Notes: generated from the letters alone by a model not told the origin. A DNA stretch of 64,000 nt from Marinobacter orientalis (GCF_004792665.1 NZ_SRZX01000001.1:1364001-1428000); one strand, 5' to 3'. Numbered from the stretch's first letter, positions 27,204 to 36,000 are shown. Numbers and translations: made by a program.

Positions 27204-28508
27204 TTAACGGTCTTTCCTCACTTCAGTCGCGGGCACCTTGAGCATCAGCACAAAACCGATCAGCAGGAATGCCAGTATGGTGCTCATGCCCCAGCGCTGA
27301 CTGCCGGTCACCGAGGTAACCCAGCCCACCAGCAGGGGGCCGGCGAACGCCGTGGCTTTTCCCGAAAACGCAAACAGGCCGAACATCTGTGTTTGCAGGT
27401 GGGGTGGCGCCACCCGAGCCAGATGGGAACGGCTTGCAGATTGTAGCGGCCCCACAAAGATCCCCAATGTCATGCCCCATATCCAGAACGCAGTGGTCCC
27501 GTCCACCAGCAGGATGCCCAGTGCACTGCTGCCAAGCCCCATCAGTGACAGCAGTATGGTGTTGCGCCCGCCCAGGGCGTCGTCAATCCAGGAAAAAGCC
27601 AGCGCGCCCAGCCCGGCTGTTACGTTCAGGGCAATGGCAAACTGCAGTACTTCGGTGGGGCTCATGTTGAAAGTGCCGGCGGCGTACACGCCCCCGAAGG
27701 TAAAGATTGTCGCCAGGCCGTCGGTATACAGCATGCGGGCAATCAGGAAACGCACGATGTCCTTGTACTGACGGACATCAACGATGGACTGTTTGATTTG
27801 CAAAAACCCGGCGCGGGTGGCGGCTGCCAGCTTCAGGCCGGTGGGAGGACGGTCCGGGATGAAGATGAAGGCTGGCAACGCAAACACCAGGTACCATACC
27901 GCAACCAGGACGAAAGTGGCACGCACGTGCTCGGCTTCGTCCCGGTTCAGGTTGAACAGGCTGGCATCAATTTCGATAAAGCCGTACAGAGCCACCACTA
28001 GGCTCAGCACCCCCCCTACATAACCCAGTCCCCAGGCCCAGCCGGACCAGCGGCCGGTGCGCTCCGGGCTTGCCAGGTCTGGCAGCATGGAGTTGTAGAA
28101 TATGAACGCAAATTCGGCGCCCAGCGTGCCCAGGCCTACCCATAACGCGGCATTCCAGAACTGATCCCGGTCTGGCGTGACCGTCCACAGCATGGCGCAG
28201 GACACCACGCAAAGCAGAGTAAAGCCGATAAACCAGGGTTTGCGCCGGCCTGACTGGTCGGCAATGGCCCCCAGTATGGGTGCCAGGACGGCGATAAGCA
28301 CACCGGAAATGCCGACGATGTAGCCCCAGGCCTCGGTGCCTTTCACCTCGTTCTGCATTACCGAAACGCTGAAATACTGGGCGAAGACAAACGTGAGGAT
28401 GATGGTAAAAAAGGCACTGTTGGCCCAGTCGTAAAAGGCCCAGGACCAGAGCGCGCGCTTGTTTTCCTGCGTGCGCTGTGGTTCGGCGGGGGGCGCTTGC
28501 GATGACAT
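27204..28508 (-). CDS. Atg22/UMF1-like major facilitator superfamily transporter
   Basis: This MFS transporter has about 12 membrane helices and resembles the UMF1/Atg22-like branch, whose bacterial members are uncharacterised permeases and whose yeast relative exports amino acids from the vacuole. Family-typical segments are WSWAFYDWANSAFFTIILTFVF near the N-terminus, GAIADQSGRRKPW in the loop after helix 2, and FYNSMLPDLASPERTGRWSGWAWGLGYVGG. ATG at 28508 (434 residues) is preferred over one nine codons upstream because AGGAG lies 12 bases before it. It is divergent from the persulfide-dioxygenase-like gene. The cargo is not predictable from sequence. Confidence 0.88.
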   Translation of the reverse strand: MSSQAPPAEPQRTQENKRALWSWAFYDWANSAFFTIILTFVFAQYFSVSVMQNEVKGTEAWGYIVGISGVLIAVLAPILGAIADQSGRRKPWFIGFTLLCVVSCAMLWTVTPDRDQFWNAALWVGLGTLGAEFAFIFYNSMLPDLASPERTGRWSGWAWGLGYVGGVLSLVVALYGFIEIDASLFNLNRDEAEHVRATFVLVAVWYLVFALPAFIFIPDRPPTGLKLAAATRAGFLQIKQSIVDVRQYKDIVRFLIARMLYTDGLATIFTFGGVYAAGTFNMSPTEVLQFAIALNVTAGLGALAFSWIDDALGGRNTILLSLMGLGSSALGILLVDGTTAFWIWGMTLGIFVGPLQSASRSHLARVAPPHLQTQMFGLFAFSGKATAFAGPLLVGWVTSVTGSQRWGMSTILAFLLIGFVLMLKVPATEVRKDR

Positions 28509-28659
28509 GGTCGGCAGAGCTCCTGTTCCTTGCAAGGGTCATCCTTGCGCTGATTGTCGCCCTTATCAGGGCCAATGCCCAGCCCTGCCGCAAAGTTGGC
28601 TTGCCGTGCCCGAGAGCCAGGGGCCATCGCGGCAATTACAAAAGCTCATTTCCCTTAAT

Positions 28660-28690
28660 ATTTCATTTTAGTATATGCTTAGAACGAAAT
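28660..28690. promoter_or_regulatory. Candidate operator palindrome ahead of the persulfide-dioxygenase-like gene
   Basis: ATTTCATTTTA (28660-28670) and TAGAACGAAAT (28680-28690) are inverted arms matching at 9 of 11 positions around a 9-base AT-rich centre containing GTATAT. The site lies 24 bases upstream of the hydrolase ATG and 150 bases from the divergent MFS start. Sulfide/persulfide genes of this type are often controlled by ArsR-family BigR/SqrR repressors that bind such AT-rich palindromes. No such repressor gene is in the window. Confidence 0.4.
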
Positions 28691-28714
28691 ACCAATCGCG
28701 GGGAGATGAGTACT

Positions 28715-29581
28715 ATGGCCGATCCACTCGTCCAGCACTTTTTCGACCAACCTACCAATACCTTCAGCTATGTGGTCAGCGACCCTGACAGCAACGCCTG
28801 CGCAATCATCGATTCCGTTCTCGATTTCGACTATGCAGCAGGTAAAACCGACGTGCGCTCCGCCAACGAGATCATTGACTACATCCGCACAAAGAACCTT
28901 CGGGTGGAGTGGATCATCGAAACCCATGTTCACGCGGATCACCTGTCCGCAGCGCCCTGTCTGCATGCTGAGCTTGGTGGTAAAACCGGTATTGGTGCTC
29001 ACATCACCGAGGTGCAGGAGATTTTTGGCAAGGCATTCAATGCCGGTACCGAATTTGCCCGGGATGGCAGCCAGTTTGATGTCCTGTTCCAGGAAGGGGA
29101 CCGCTTCCGGATCGGCAATCTGGAAGGGCTGGTGCTGCATACACCTGGCCACACTCCGGCCTGCCTGACCTACGTGATCGGAGATGCCGCTTTTGTGGGG
29201 GATACGCTGTTCATGCCGGATTACGGCACCGCCCGCTGTGATTTCCCGGGCGGCGATGCACGAATGCTGTACCGGTCGATCCGGAAGGTCCTGGCGTTAC
29301 CGCCACAAACCCGTATTTTTCTGTGCCATGATTATCAGGCGCCGGGGCGTGAGGAATACCGGCATATGACTACTGTGGCCGAACAGCGTGAGGCCAATAT
29401 TCATGTCCGCGAAGGTGTTTCCGAGGAAGAGTTTGTGAAGATGCGCACCGAAAGGGATGCAACACTGGACATGCCCAGGCTGATTCTGCCTTCGGTGCAG
29501 GTCAATATGCGGGCCGGGCATATGCCCCCCGCGGAAGACAACGGCCGGGTCTACCTGAAAGTACCGGTTAACCTGTTCTGA
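28715..29581 (+). CDS. Persulfide-dioxygenase-like metallo-beta-lactamase-fold hydrolase (BlhA/ETHE1 type)
   Basis: This 288-residue metallo-beta-lactamase-fold protein resembles BlhA and ETHE1, which oxidise glutathione persulfide to sulfite with mononuclear iron. The metal-binding motif is THVHADHLSAA, followed by the second-shell HTPGHTPACLTYVIGDAAFVGDTLF with a His and an Asp ligand, and a late CHDYQ His. ATG at 28715 is chosen because GGGGAG is about 9 bases upstream; the ATG at 28706 overlaps that site. It is followed 8 bases later by a SulP transporter gene. This pairing is common for sulfide-detoxification modules, where SulP may export or balance sulfite/sulfate. No rhodanese or SQR gene is visible. 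Confidence 0.9.
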   Translation: MADPLVQHFFDQPTNTFSYVVSDPDSNACAIIDSVLDFDYAAGKTDVRSANEIIDYIRTKNLRVEWIIETHVHADHLSAAPCLHAELGGKTGIGAHITEVQEIFGKAFNAGTEFARDGSQFDVLFQEGDRFRIGNLEGLVLHTPGHTPACLTYVIGDAAFVGDTLFMPDYGTARCDFPGGDARMLYRSIRKVLALPPQTRIFLCHDYQAPGREEYRHMTTVAEQREANIHVREGVSEEEFVKMRTERDATLDMPRLILPSVQVNMRAGHMPPAEDNGRVYLKVPVNLF

Positions 29582-29589
29582 GATTCCCG

Positions 29590-31413
29590 ATGAATCTTAA
29601 ACGCTATCTGCCCATTCTGCAGTGGGCGCCGCAATACGGGCGCGGTCAGGCTACCAGTGATCTGGTGGCGGCGGTCATCGTGACCGTCATGCTCATCCCC
29701 CAGTCACTGGCCTATGCCCTGCTGGCAGGGCTGCCGGCCCACGTGGGGTTATACGCCAGTATCCTGCCGCTGGTGATCTATGCCGTGTTTGGCACCAGCC
29801 GGACCCTGTCTGTCGGGCCGGTGGCAGTGGCTTCGCTGATGACAGCGGCCGCGCTGGCGCCATTGGCAGAAGCAGGCACCCCGGAATACATTGCCGGTGC
29901 GGTTCTGCTGGCGGTGATGTCAGGCCTGATGCTGACGATAATGGGTGTTCTCCGCCTTGGCTTCCTTGCCAATTTTCTCAGTCACCCGGTGATTTCGGGT
30001 TTTATCACCGCCTCCGGCATTGTTATTGCCGCCAGCCAGCTCAAGCATATTTTCGGCATTCAGGCCTCCGGGCATAACCTGCTGACAATTGGCCAGTCGC
30101 TGATCCTGTCGATAGGAAACACCAATCTGGCGACGCTGGCCGTGGGCACCGGAACTCTGCTGTTCCTGGTGTTCGCCCGCAAGCGTCTGAAGCCTCTGCT
30201 AACGGCTATGGGGCAGGCACCGGCATTGGCCGATATCCTGACCAGAACGGCCCCCATTCTGGCAGTACTGGTTACCACCCTGGTGGCCTGGCAATTCCAG
30301 CTTGACTCACAGGGTGTTCGCCTGGTGGGTGATGTGCCACGTGGATTGCCCGATTTCACCATGCCCAGCCTGGATACGGAATTGTGGCAGCAGCTGGCGG
30401 TCAGCGCCCTGCTGATCAGCGTGATCGGCTTTGTGGAGTCAGTGTCCGTGGGGCAGACCCTGGCCGCCAAGCGGCGCCAGCGGATTGATCCGGACCAGGA
30501 GCTGATTGGCCTTGGCGCCGCCAACCTGGGCGCCGGGTTTTCCGGCGGGATGCCGGTCACGGGCGGTTTCTCCCGTTCTGTGGTCAACTTTGATGCCGGT
30601 GCCGAAACTCCCGCAGCGGGCGCCTATGCGGCTGTAGGTATTGCCCTGGCAACCCTGTTCCTGACGCCGGCCATTGCCTATCTGCCCCAGGCGACCCTGG
30701 CGGCAACCATCATTGTGGCGGTTTCCACCCTGATCGACCTTCCCGCCCTTGGCCGGACATGGCGGTATTCGCGGCCGGATTTCGGCGCCATGCTCGCTAC
30801 CATCGTGCTGACCCTGGTATACAGTGTTGAGGCCGGCATCGTCGCAGGTGTGGCCTTGTCCATCGGTCTGTTCCTGTACCGGACAAGCCGCCCCCACTGT
30901 GCGGTGATTGGCCCGGTACCGGGTACTGAGCATTTCCGCAATGTACTGCGGCACCGGGTGGAGCTGTGCCCCAGGGTGACCTTCCTGCGGGTGGACGAAA
31001 GCCTGTATTTTGCCAATGCCCGTTTCCTGGAAGAAACCGTGATGGACCTGGTAACCGGGCAGCCGGAGCTGCAGGACCTGGTGCTGGTGTGCCCGGCAGT
31101 CAATCTGGTGGATGCGTCAGCCCTGGAAAGTCTGGAAACCATCAATGAACGGTTGACGGATGCGGGTGTCCGCCTGCATCTTTCGGACGTAAAAGGACCT
31201 GTAATGGACCGCCTCGGGGACACCGAGCTGCTGGCGAACCTTGGAGGTCAGGTCTTTCTGAGTGCCTACGAGGCCTGGCAGGCACTGACCAGGCCCGCTG
31301 CGGCGGCTCAACGTTCTGAACCGGAGCATCCTTACCATGGGAATGACAGAGAACCTGCTCTCTGCCGGCCAGCTGATCATCACCGGTCTGATATTCCTGG
31401 CGATACTGATTAA
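29590..31413 (+). CDS. SulP-family anion transporter with STAS domain
   Basis: The 607-residue inner-membrane protein is a SulP-family anion carrier. It has an N-terminal SulP motif region (VTVMLIPQSLAYALLAGLPAHVGLYASILPLVIYAVFGTSRTLSVGPVA), about 12-14 membrane segments up to residue 430, and a C-terminal STAS domain (about 440-560) with DLVLVCPAVNLVDASALESLETIN. It lies 8 bases after the persulfide-dioxygenase-like gene, suggesting transport of sulfate or sulfite made by that enzyme. The last 26 codons overlap the start of the next gene in another frame by 77 bases. The tail after the STAS domain is Pro/Ala/His-rich and does not look conserved, so a late frameshift cannot be excluded. Confidence 0.9.
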   Translation: MNLKRYLPILQWAPQYGRGQATSDLVAAVIVTVMLIPQSLAYALLAGLPAHVGLYASILPLVIYAVFGTSRTLSVGPVAVASLMTAAALAPLAEAGTPEYIAGAVLLAVMSGLMLTIMGVLRLGFLANFLSHPVISGFITASGIVIAASQLKHIFGIQASGHNLLTIGQSLILSIGNTNLATLAVGTGTLLFLVFARKRLKPLLTAMGQAPALADILTRTAPILAVLVTTLVAWQFQLDSQGVRLVGDVPRGLPDFTMPSLDTELWQQLAVSALLISVIGFVESVSVGQTLAAKRRQRIDPDQELIGLGAANLGAGFSGGMPVTGGFSRSVVNFDAGAETPAAGAYAAVGIALATLFLTPAIAYLPQATLAATIIVAVSTLIDLPALGRTWRYSRPDFGAMLATIVLTLVYSVEAGIVAGVALSIGLFLYRTSRPHCAVIGPVPGTEHFRNVLRHRVELCPRVTFLRVDESLYFANARFLEETVMDLVTGQPELQDLVLVCPAVNLVDASALESLETINERLTDAGVRLHLSDVKGPVMDRLGDTELLANLGGQVFLSAYEAWQALTRPAAAAQRSEPEHPYHGNDREPALCRPADHHRSDIPGDTD

Positions 31414-31996
31414 CGCTGTACGCGGCATCAACTGGTCGGAATTTCGCCGCGACCAGGCCCTGCAACATTCCTTTTATGGCGCCGCGGTCGTTCTGGGTTT
31501 TGTCTGGCAGCTGCGGGCGGGGATTTCTCCGGGGTTATCCATCCACGTGTTTGGTATCACCCTCATTACCCTGATGATGGGGTGGCGGCTGGCGGTACTG
31601 GCCGGGTTACTGGCACTGGCAATTACCGTGATTACCGGGCGTGAACCGCTGATCGCCTTCGCTGCCAATGGCCTGGTCACAGTGATGGTGCCGGCCCTGG
31701 TCAGCTACGGCATCATGCTATGGGAGCGGAAACGCGATTTCCGCAATTTTTTTGCTTATATCTTCTTCTGCGGCTTTTTTGGTGCGGGTATCTCTGTTGC
31801 AGTGGCGGGCGTGGTGATGTGTCTGATGCTCTGGTCCGCCGGCGTGTATACCTTCGGCGAACTGGTTCACGAATATCTGCGCTATCTGCCGCTGTTCATG
31901 GTTCCTGAGGGATTTGTGAATGGCGCCTTCGTCACCGGGTTGATGGTATTCCACCCTGACCGGCTGACAACGCTGGATCAGAGGCGTTACCGCTAG
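31337..31996 (+). CDS. CbiM-like energy-coupling-factor transporter permease lacking the metal motif
   Basis: The 219-residue membrane protein resembles the CbiM/NikM S-component family of nickel/cobalt ECF transporters, with about six hydrophobic segments (IITGLIFLAILINAVRGI, FVWQLRAGI, VFGITLITLMMGW and others) and a late PEGFVNGAFVTGLMVF. Real CbiM proteins start with the MHI[ML]EG-like motif in which the N-terminal amine and His2 bind the metal; here the N-terminus is MGMTENLLSAGQ, with no such motif. No cbiN, cbiQ or cbiO gene follows. The start overlaps the SulP gene by 77 bases, with GGAG 10 bases upstream. The 3' end overlaps the convergent GGDEF/EAL gene by 65 bases. Its cargo is therefore uncertain. 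Confidence 0.82.
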   Translation: MGMTENLLSAGQLIITGLIFLAILINAVRGINWSEFRRDQALQHSFYGAAVVLGFVWQLRAGISPGLSIHVFGITLITLMMGWRLAVLAGLLALAITVITGREPLIAFAANGLVTVMVPALVSYGIMLWERKRDFRNFFAYIFFCGFFGAGISVAVAGVVMCLMLWSAGVYTFGELVHEYLRYLPLFMVPEGFVNGAFVTGLMVFHPDRLTTLDQRRYR

Positions 31997-34148
31997 GGTC
32001 CCGTCTGTGCTGCCGTGCCCAGCCGAGAACCGCGGTGGCGGGCATCGGGCGGGCGAAGCCGTAGCCCTGTGCGAAGTTACAGCCCATCTGCCGGAGTGCC
32101 CGGGCGTGCTCCATGGTTTCCACGCCCTCGGCCAGTACCGGATGAGAAAACCGCTGGGCCAGGAATATCACGCTTTCCACAATGGCGTGGTCACTGGCAT
32201 CCTCCAGCATGTTCCGCACAAAACTCTGGTCAATCTTGATGATGTCAACGGGCAGCGTGCGAAGGTAAGTGAGCGACGAAAAGCCGGTGCCGAAGTCATC
32301 CAGGGCGACCCGAAGGCCCAGAGTCTGGCAGCGGGCCAGTACGTTGCTGGCCTGCTTGGTATCTTCGAGGGCGGTTGATTCCAGCACTTCCAGAGTGATC
32401 TGGCCGGGATTGACTTCCGGATGGCTGTAGAGATAGCTCTCCAGGTAGTCAGCAAAACTGTGATCCATCAGATGCGGTGCGCTGATGTTGATGCTGACCG
32501 CCATATCCTCGCCCGCTTCCTTCCAGACGTTCATCTGATGAATGGCTTCCTTCAGTACCCACTGGCCCAGTGGGACTTCAAGATGACTGTTCTCGACGAT
32601 GGGCAGAAATTCCCCCGGTGAGACCAGGCCCTTCTGGGGATGACGCCAGCGGATCAGCGCCTCAAAACCAAGGAGCCGGCCATCGGCGAGCCGGATCTGG
32701 GGCTGGAAAAACAGCTCGAATTCCTGGTTTTCCAGTGCCCGGGAAATTTCCATCAGCTGCGCGCGGCGGTTTCGACGATGCTCATCAAGTCCGGGATCGA
32801 AAAAGTGATACTGGTTACGGCCTTTCTCTTTGGCCGAATACATGGCCTGGTCGGCATGGCGAATCAGGCCTTCTGCGTCGGCTACGTCTTCGGGATAGCG
32901 CGTGATGCCAAGGCTGGCCGTCAGGGTAACACTCTGGTCGCCTACCGGAAGGGGTTCGCCAACAGCGGCCAGAATGCGCTGGTAGACGGTGTCGTGATTG
33001 TCATCACCCTGCAAAAGAAGAACAAATTCGTCGCCACCGATCCTGGCTACGGTATCACCGCTACGCAACGCCCCTGTCAGTCGCTCCGACAGCGTGCGCA
33101 GCGTCTGGTCGCCGGTGGCATTGCCCAGCCGGTCGTTGATGGACTTGAATCCGTCAAGGTCCAGATAGCAGACCGAGAGACTGCGATGTTGCCGGTCGGC
33201 ATGAATGCGGGCAGTGCCCAGGCGCTCTTCCAGAAGTTGCCGGTTGGGCAGGCCGGTCAGCTCATCGTAATTGGCAGCGCGGTCCAGTTCCCTGGCGTGA
33301 TTTTTGAGGGCGGTAATGTCGGAAAATGCAGCAACGTGGTGGTACTGCCCGGGCTCATCCAGATGAACGCGGCTGATCGAGAGTAATTCGACGTATTCCT
33401 CACCGCTTTTCCGGCGGTTCCAGATTTCACCCCGCCAGTGATCGGTCTGTTCGATTGACCGCCACATGGACTGGTAATATGCCCCGGAATGGCGACCGGA
33501 ACTCAGAATGGCCGGGTTGAGCCCCAGAACCTCTTCCCGGCTGTAGCCGGTAATCCGTGAAAACGCCGGATTAACATCGAGGATCCGATTCGACCGATCG
33601 GAAATCATGATGGCTTCGTGGCTGCGGTCAAATACGCTGGCAGCAATACGCAGGCCGCGTTCGCTGTTCTTCCGGTCCGAAATATTGTTCTGGATAGCAA
33701 TGAAGCCGGGCGCGACACCCCTCTCGCCGCCAATCGGGACGCAATAGGTGTGGACCCAGTAGGGTGCCCCGGATCTGGTGTAATGGAGAATGTCCTCTTC
33801 GATTACTTCGCCGCAGTGAAGCTTCTGGTTAATGCGTCTTGCGGTTTCGGGATCCGTGTTTGGCCCGTAAAGGACCTCTCTCGGGAAGCGACCGCGTATT
33901 TCAGCCAGCGAATACCCGGTATGTTGTTCAAAGCTGGGATTTACCCACTCGATACATCCGGCTTCATCAAGCATGACCAGCAGGTTTGGCGTGGCGGAGG
34001 CAATCAGCGCAAGGCGATCCGGATCTATCTCTGAAGGCGGCTGTGTCATTTCGGGGGGGCGGTGCATGCGAGTCAGCCAGGCTTTGTCCGGGTTTGGTAA
34101 TCGGTTTCGGAGGAGGCGCATGCTACCGGAATGACGCCGGAAAACCAT
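31932..34148 (-). CDS. PAS-PAS-GGDEF-EAL cyclic-di-GMP signalling protein
   Basis: This 738-residue protein contains two N-terminal PAS regions (first about 40-160 with ASATPNLLVMLDEAGCIEWVNPSFEQHTGY, then about 165-285 with VFDRSHEAIMISDRSNRILDVNPAFSRITGYSREEV). A GGDEF domain with RIGGDEFVLLL (about 295-450) and an EAL domain (about 475-715) with LGFEALIRWRHP and DDFGTGFSSLTYL follow. Both catalytic signatures look intact, so it may make and/or degrade cyclic di-GMP under a sensed cue. No membrane segment is seen. It follows the RegA gene by 50 bases on the same strand, suggesting shared transcription. The start is uncertain: several downstream ATGs exist and no clear ribosome site marks one. 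Confidence 0.93.
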   Translation of the reverse strand: MVFRRHSGSMRLLRNRLPNPDKAWLTRMHRPPEMTQPPSEIDPDRLALIASATPNLLVMLDEAGCIEWVNPSFEQHTGYSLAEIRGRFPREVLYGPNTDPETARRINQKLHCGEVIEEDILHYTRSGAPYWVHTYCVPIGGERGVAPGFIAIQNNISDRKNSERGLRIAASVFDRSHEAIMISDRSNRILDVNPAFSRITGYSREEVLGLNPAILSSGRHSGAYYQSMWRSIEQTDHWRGEIWNRRKSGEEYVELLSISRVHLDEPGQYHHVAAFSDITALKNHARELDRAANYDELTGLPNRQLLEERLGTARIHADRQHRSLSVCYLDLDGFKSINDRLGNATGDQTLRTLSERLTGALRSGDTVARIGGDEFVLLLQGDDNHDTVYQRILAAVGEPLPVGDQSVTLTASLGITRYPEDVADAEGLIRHADQAMYSAKEKGRNQYHFFDPGLDEHRRNRRAQLMEISRALENQEFELFFQPQIRLADGRLLGFEALIRWRHPQKGLVSPGEFLPIVENSHLEVPLGQWVLKEAIHQMNVWKEAGEDMAVSINISAPHLMDHSFADYLESYLYSHPEVNPGQITLEVLESTALEDTKQASNVLARCQTLGLRVALDDFGTGFSSLTYLRTLPVDIIKIDQSFVRNMLEDASDHAIVESVIFLAQRFSHPVLAEGVETMEHARALRQMGCNFAQGYGFARPMPATAVLGWARQHRRDPSGNASDPALSAGQGGIPSTR

Positions 34149-34198
34149 GGGAGAATGGTCAAAGGCGGTTGATAGAGGTCAGTTTTTTGCCAGATTGT

Positions 34199-34732
34199 TT
34201 ATGATCGCCACCGGGAATGTTTCTGCAGTTTCCGCTGCAGGGTCCGGCGATGCATGTTCAGGGCCCGGGCAGTGGCTGACACGTTACCGTCATTGTCGTT
34301 GAGAATTCGCTGGATGTGTTCCCACTCCATTTCTTCCACCGAGGGTGGCTCATCCCGGAGGTCCGGCGGCGCATCGAGCGGTTCGAAAGCCGCCAGCAGC
34401 TGCTTGACGGTCACCGGTTTGCACAGGTAATTCACGGCGCCCCGGCGCATGGCCTCGACGGAGGTAGCGATGCTGCCAAAACCCGTCAATACCAGAATTT
34501 CCAGCTCGGGGCTTATTTCCAGAAGTTCCGGCAACAGCTGCAGGCCGCTTTCACCCGCGAGGTTGAGATCCAGAACACAACGGTGGACATCGCCAGCGGC
34601 CAGCGCCTCCCTGGCCTGCTGATGGCTCCGTGCAAGTCGTGACTCTATACCCTGACGGCTGAGGGAACGTTGAAGAACCTGCAGGAAGGCATCGTCATCA
34701 TCAACAAGAAGCCAGGCCCGGTTTCTGCTCAC
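34199..34732 (-). CDS. regA: RegA/PrrA-type redox response regulator
   Basis: The 177-residue regulator has an N-terminal receiver domain (acidic pocket DDDD near residue 11-14, phosphoacceptor Asp55 in CVLDLNLAGESG, Thr in LVLTGFGSIATSVEAM, Lys in LCKPVT). It also has a C-terminal Fis-type helix-turn-helix (about 130-172, HIQRILNDNDGNVSATARALNMHRRTLQRKL). This compact form with the HMHRRTLQRKL-like recognition helix is typical of RegA/PrrA/ActR/RoxR, global redox regulators of respiration and carbon or nitrogen genes. Its ATG overlaps the regB stop by 4 bases. In other proteobacteria it binds GC-rich sites, which cannot be recognised here by eye. Confidence 0.92.
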   Translation of the reverse strand: MSRNRAWLLVDDDDAFLQVLQRSLSRQGIESRLARSHQQAREALAAGDVHRCVLDLNLAGESGLQLLPELLEISPELEILVLTGFGSIATSVEAMRRGAVNYLCKPVTVKQLLAAFEPLDAPPDLRDEPPSVEEMEWEHIQRILNDNDGNVSATARALNMHRRTLQRKLQKHSRWRS

Positions 34733-36000
34733 GCGCTTCCCCCTCTCCGGTTTTTGTGATCGGTTGCAACGGGCAGGTCAATAATCATGGTCGTGCCCTG
34801 GCTGGTAACACTGGCCTTCAGGGTCCCACCGAGCCGCTGGATGGTAGCATTGGACAGAAACAGGCCAACTCCGAGGCCGTTTTCCGAACTCACAACCTGT
34901 TCACCGGGCGCGTCCTCCAGGGCAGACTCGAGGCCATCGCCATGGTCCTCAATAATGATCTCCAGCCTGCCGCCGATCCCTTCACGGGCACTGATCGCGA
35001 CCCACACGGGGCTCGCGGTTATCGCATTGGCAAGCAGATTCAGAACGGCCTGGTCAAGGGTGGCATCCACCGCGACCCGGCAGTCCGGAAAAGGCTGTTG
35101 CCATTCAATAGTCGCGCCGGGCCACAGCAGGGTAGCGGACTCCCGCAGCCGCATAATCCAGTCCGGCGCGTCAATGATTTCCAATTGCGCCGCTCTGGCC
35201 TGCATGGCTGCGGTGGACAGTTGCTGCAGGTGCCTGCTGCAGAGGCTGAGCTGTTTCTCCATCAGCGACAGGTCTTCAGATAGCGGCTCGCCGGAAGGAG
35301 CCGCCGCTTTCATCTCGTCCACCAGCAGCGTCATGGTGTTGAGCGGGGTTCCCAGGCGATGTGCTACGGCTGCAGCAGAGAGCCCCAGTGCGATGATCTG
35401 CTCGTCCCGCAGCCGGGTCTCCCGTACCTGTGCCAGCTGCAGCTGTTGCTGGCGTAAACGCCGCGAGAGCGCACCAACAACCAGAAGCAGAATGGCAGCA
35501 GAAATGGCAAAGGTCACCCACATGCCGACAAGATGCAGCTGTGCCAGGTTGCCGCTGTGGTGTTCATGAATGACCGGTGTATGCCAGAGCACCAGCGAGG
35601 TATAGACCGCGACCCCTGCAACGGTGACCGCGATGCTCTGGCCCGGGGGCAACAGTATGATGGCAACGGCAATGGGCAGCAGCAGCAGAGAAACCAGGGG
35701 GTTGGTATAACCGCCGGTGAGATACAGCCAGGCGCCGATCAGCAGCAGATCGGCAGTCAGCACCAGGCTGACCGTTGCCGTGGAGCGGGGCGGACGTCGG
35801 GTAAACCAGAGCCATCCCACTGTCGCCACAACCGCATAAACCAGGCACACAATCAAAGCCTCGGCCCGGTGCGCCAGGGTCACCATGGTTTCGGCCACGG
35901 CGATCGCGATCAGCTGAAGAGCGACAAGCGTCAGCCGCATTGCCAGTAAATAACGGGCAGCCTGCTGAAAACCGGTCTGTGAGTGGGTAAGCCATTCCAT
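34729..36000 (-). CDS. regB: RegB/PrrB-type redox sensor histidine kinase
   Basis: The 423-residue membrane kinase has about six hydrophobic segments in the first 178 residues, with the quinone-site motif GGYTNP at 96-101. The HisKA region at 206-226 (LSAAAVAHRLGTPLNTMT) has phosphoacceptor His214. Cys254 in LSLCSRHLQQL is placed like the redox Cys of RegB. An HATPase domain has the N-box LDQAVLNLLANAI and GLGVGLFLS. The residue after His214 is Arg (HRLGTPL), where RegB homologues have Glu (HELGTPL). In this kinase family that acidic residue assists autophosphorylation, so the change is noteworthy. It is 63 bases downstream of the PEP-synthase-like gene and overlaps regA by 4 bases. Confidence 0.9.
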   Translation of the reverse strand: MEWLTHSQTGFQQAARYLLAMRLTLVALQLIAIAVAETMVTLAHRAEALIVCLVYAVVATVGWLWFTRRPPRSTATVSLVLTADLLLIGAWLYLTGGYTNPLVSLLLLPIAVAIILLPPGQSIAVTVAGVAVYTSLVLWHTPVIHEHHSGNLAQLHLVGMWVTFAISAAILLLVVGALSRRLRQQQLQLAQVRETRLRDEQIIALGLSAAAVAHRLGTPLNTMTLLVDEMKAAAPSGEPLSEDLSLMEKQLSLCSRHLQQLSTAAMQARAAQLEIIDAPDWIMRLRESATLLWPGATIEWQQPFPDCRVAVDATLDQAVLNLLANAITASPVWVAISAREGIGGRLEIIIEDHGDGLESALEDAPGEQVVSSENGLGVGLFLSNATIQRLGGTLKASVTSQGTTMIIDLPVATDHKNRRGGSA

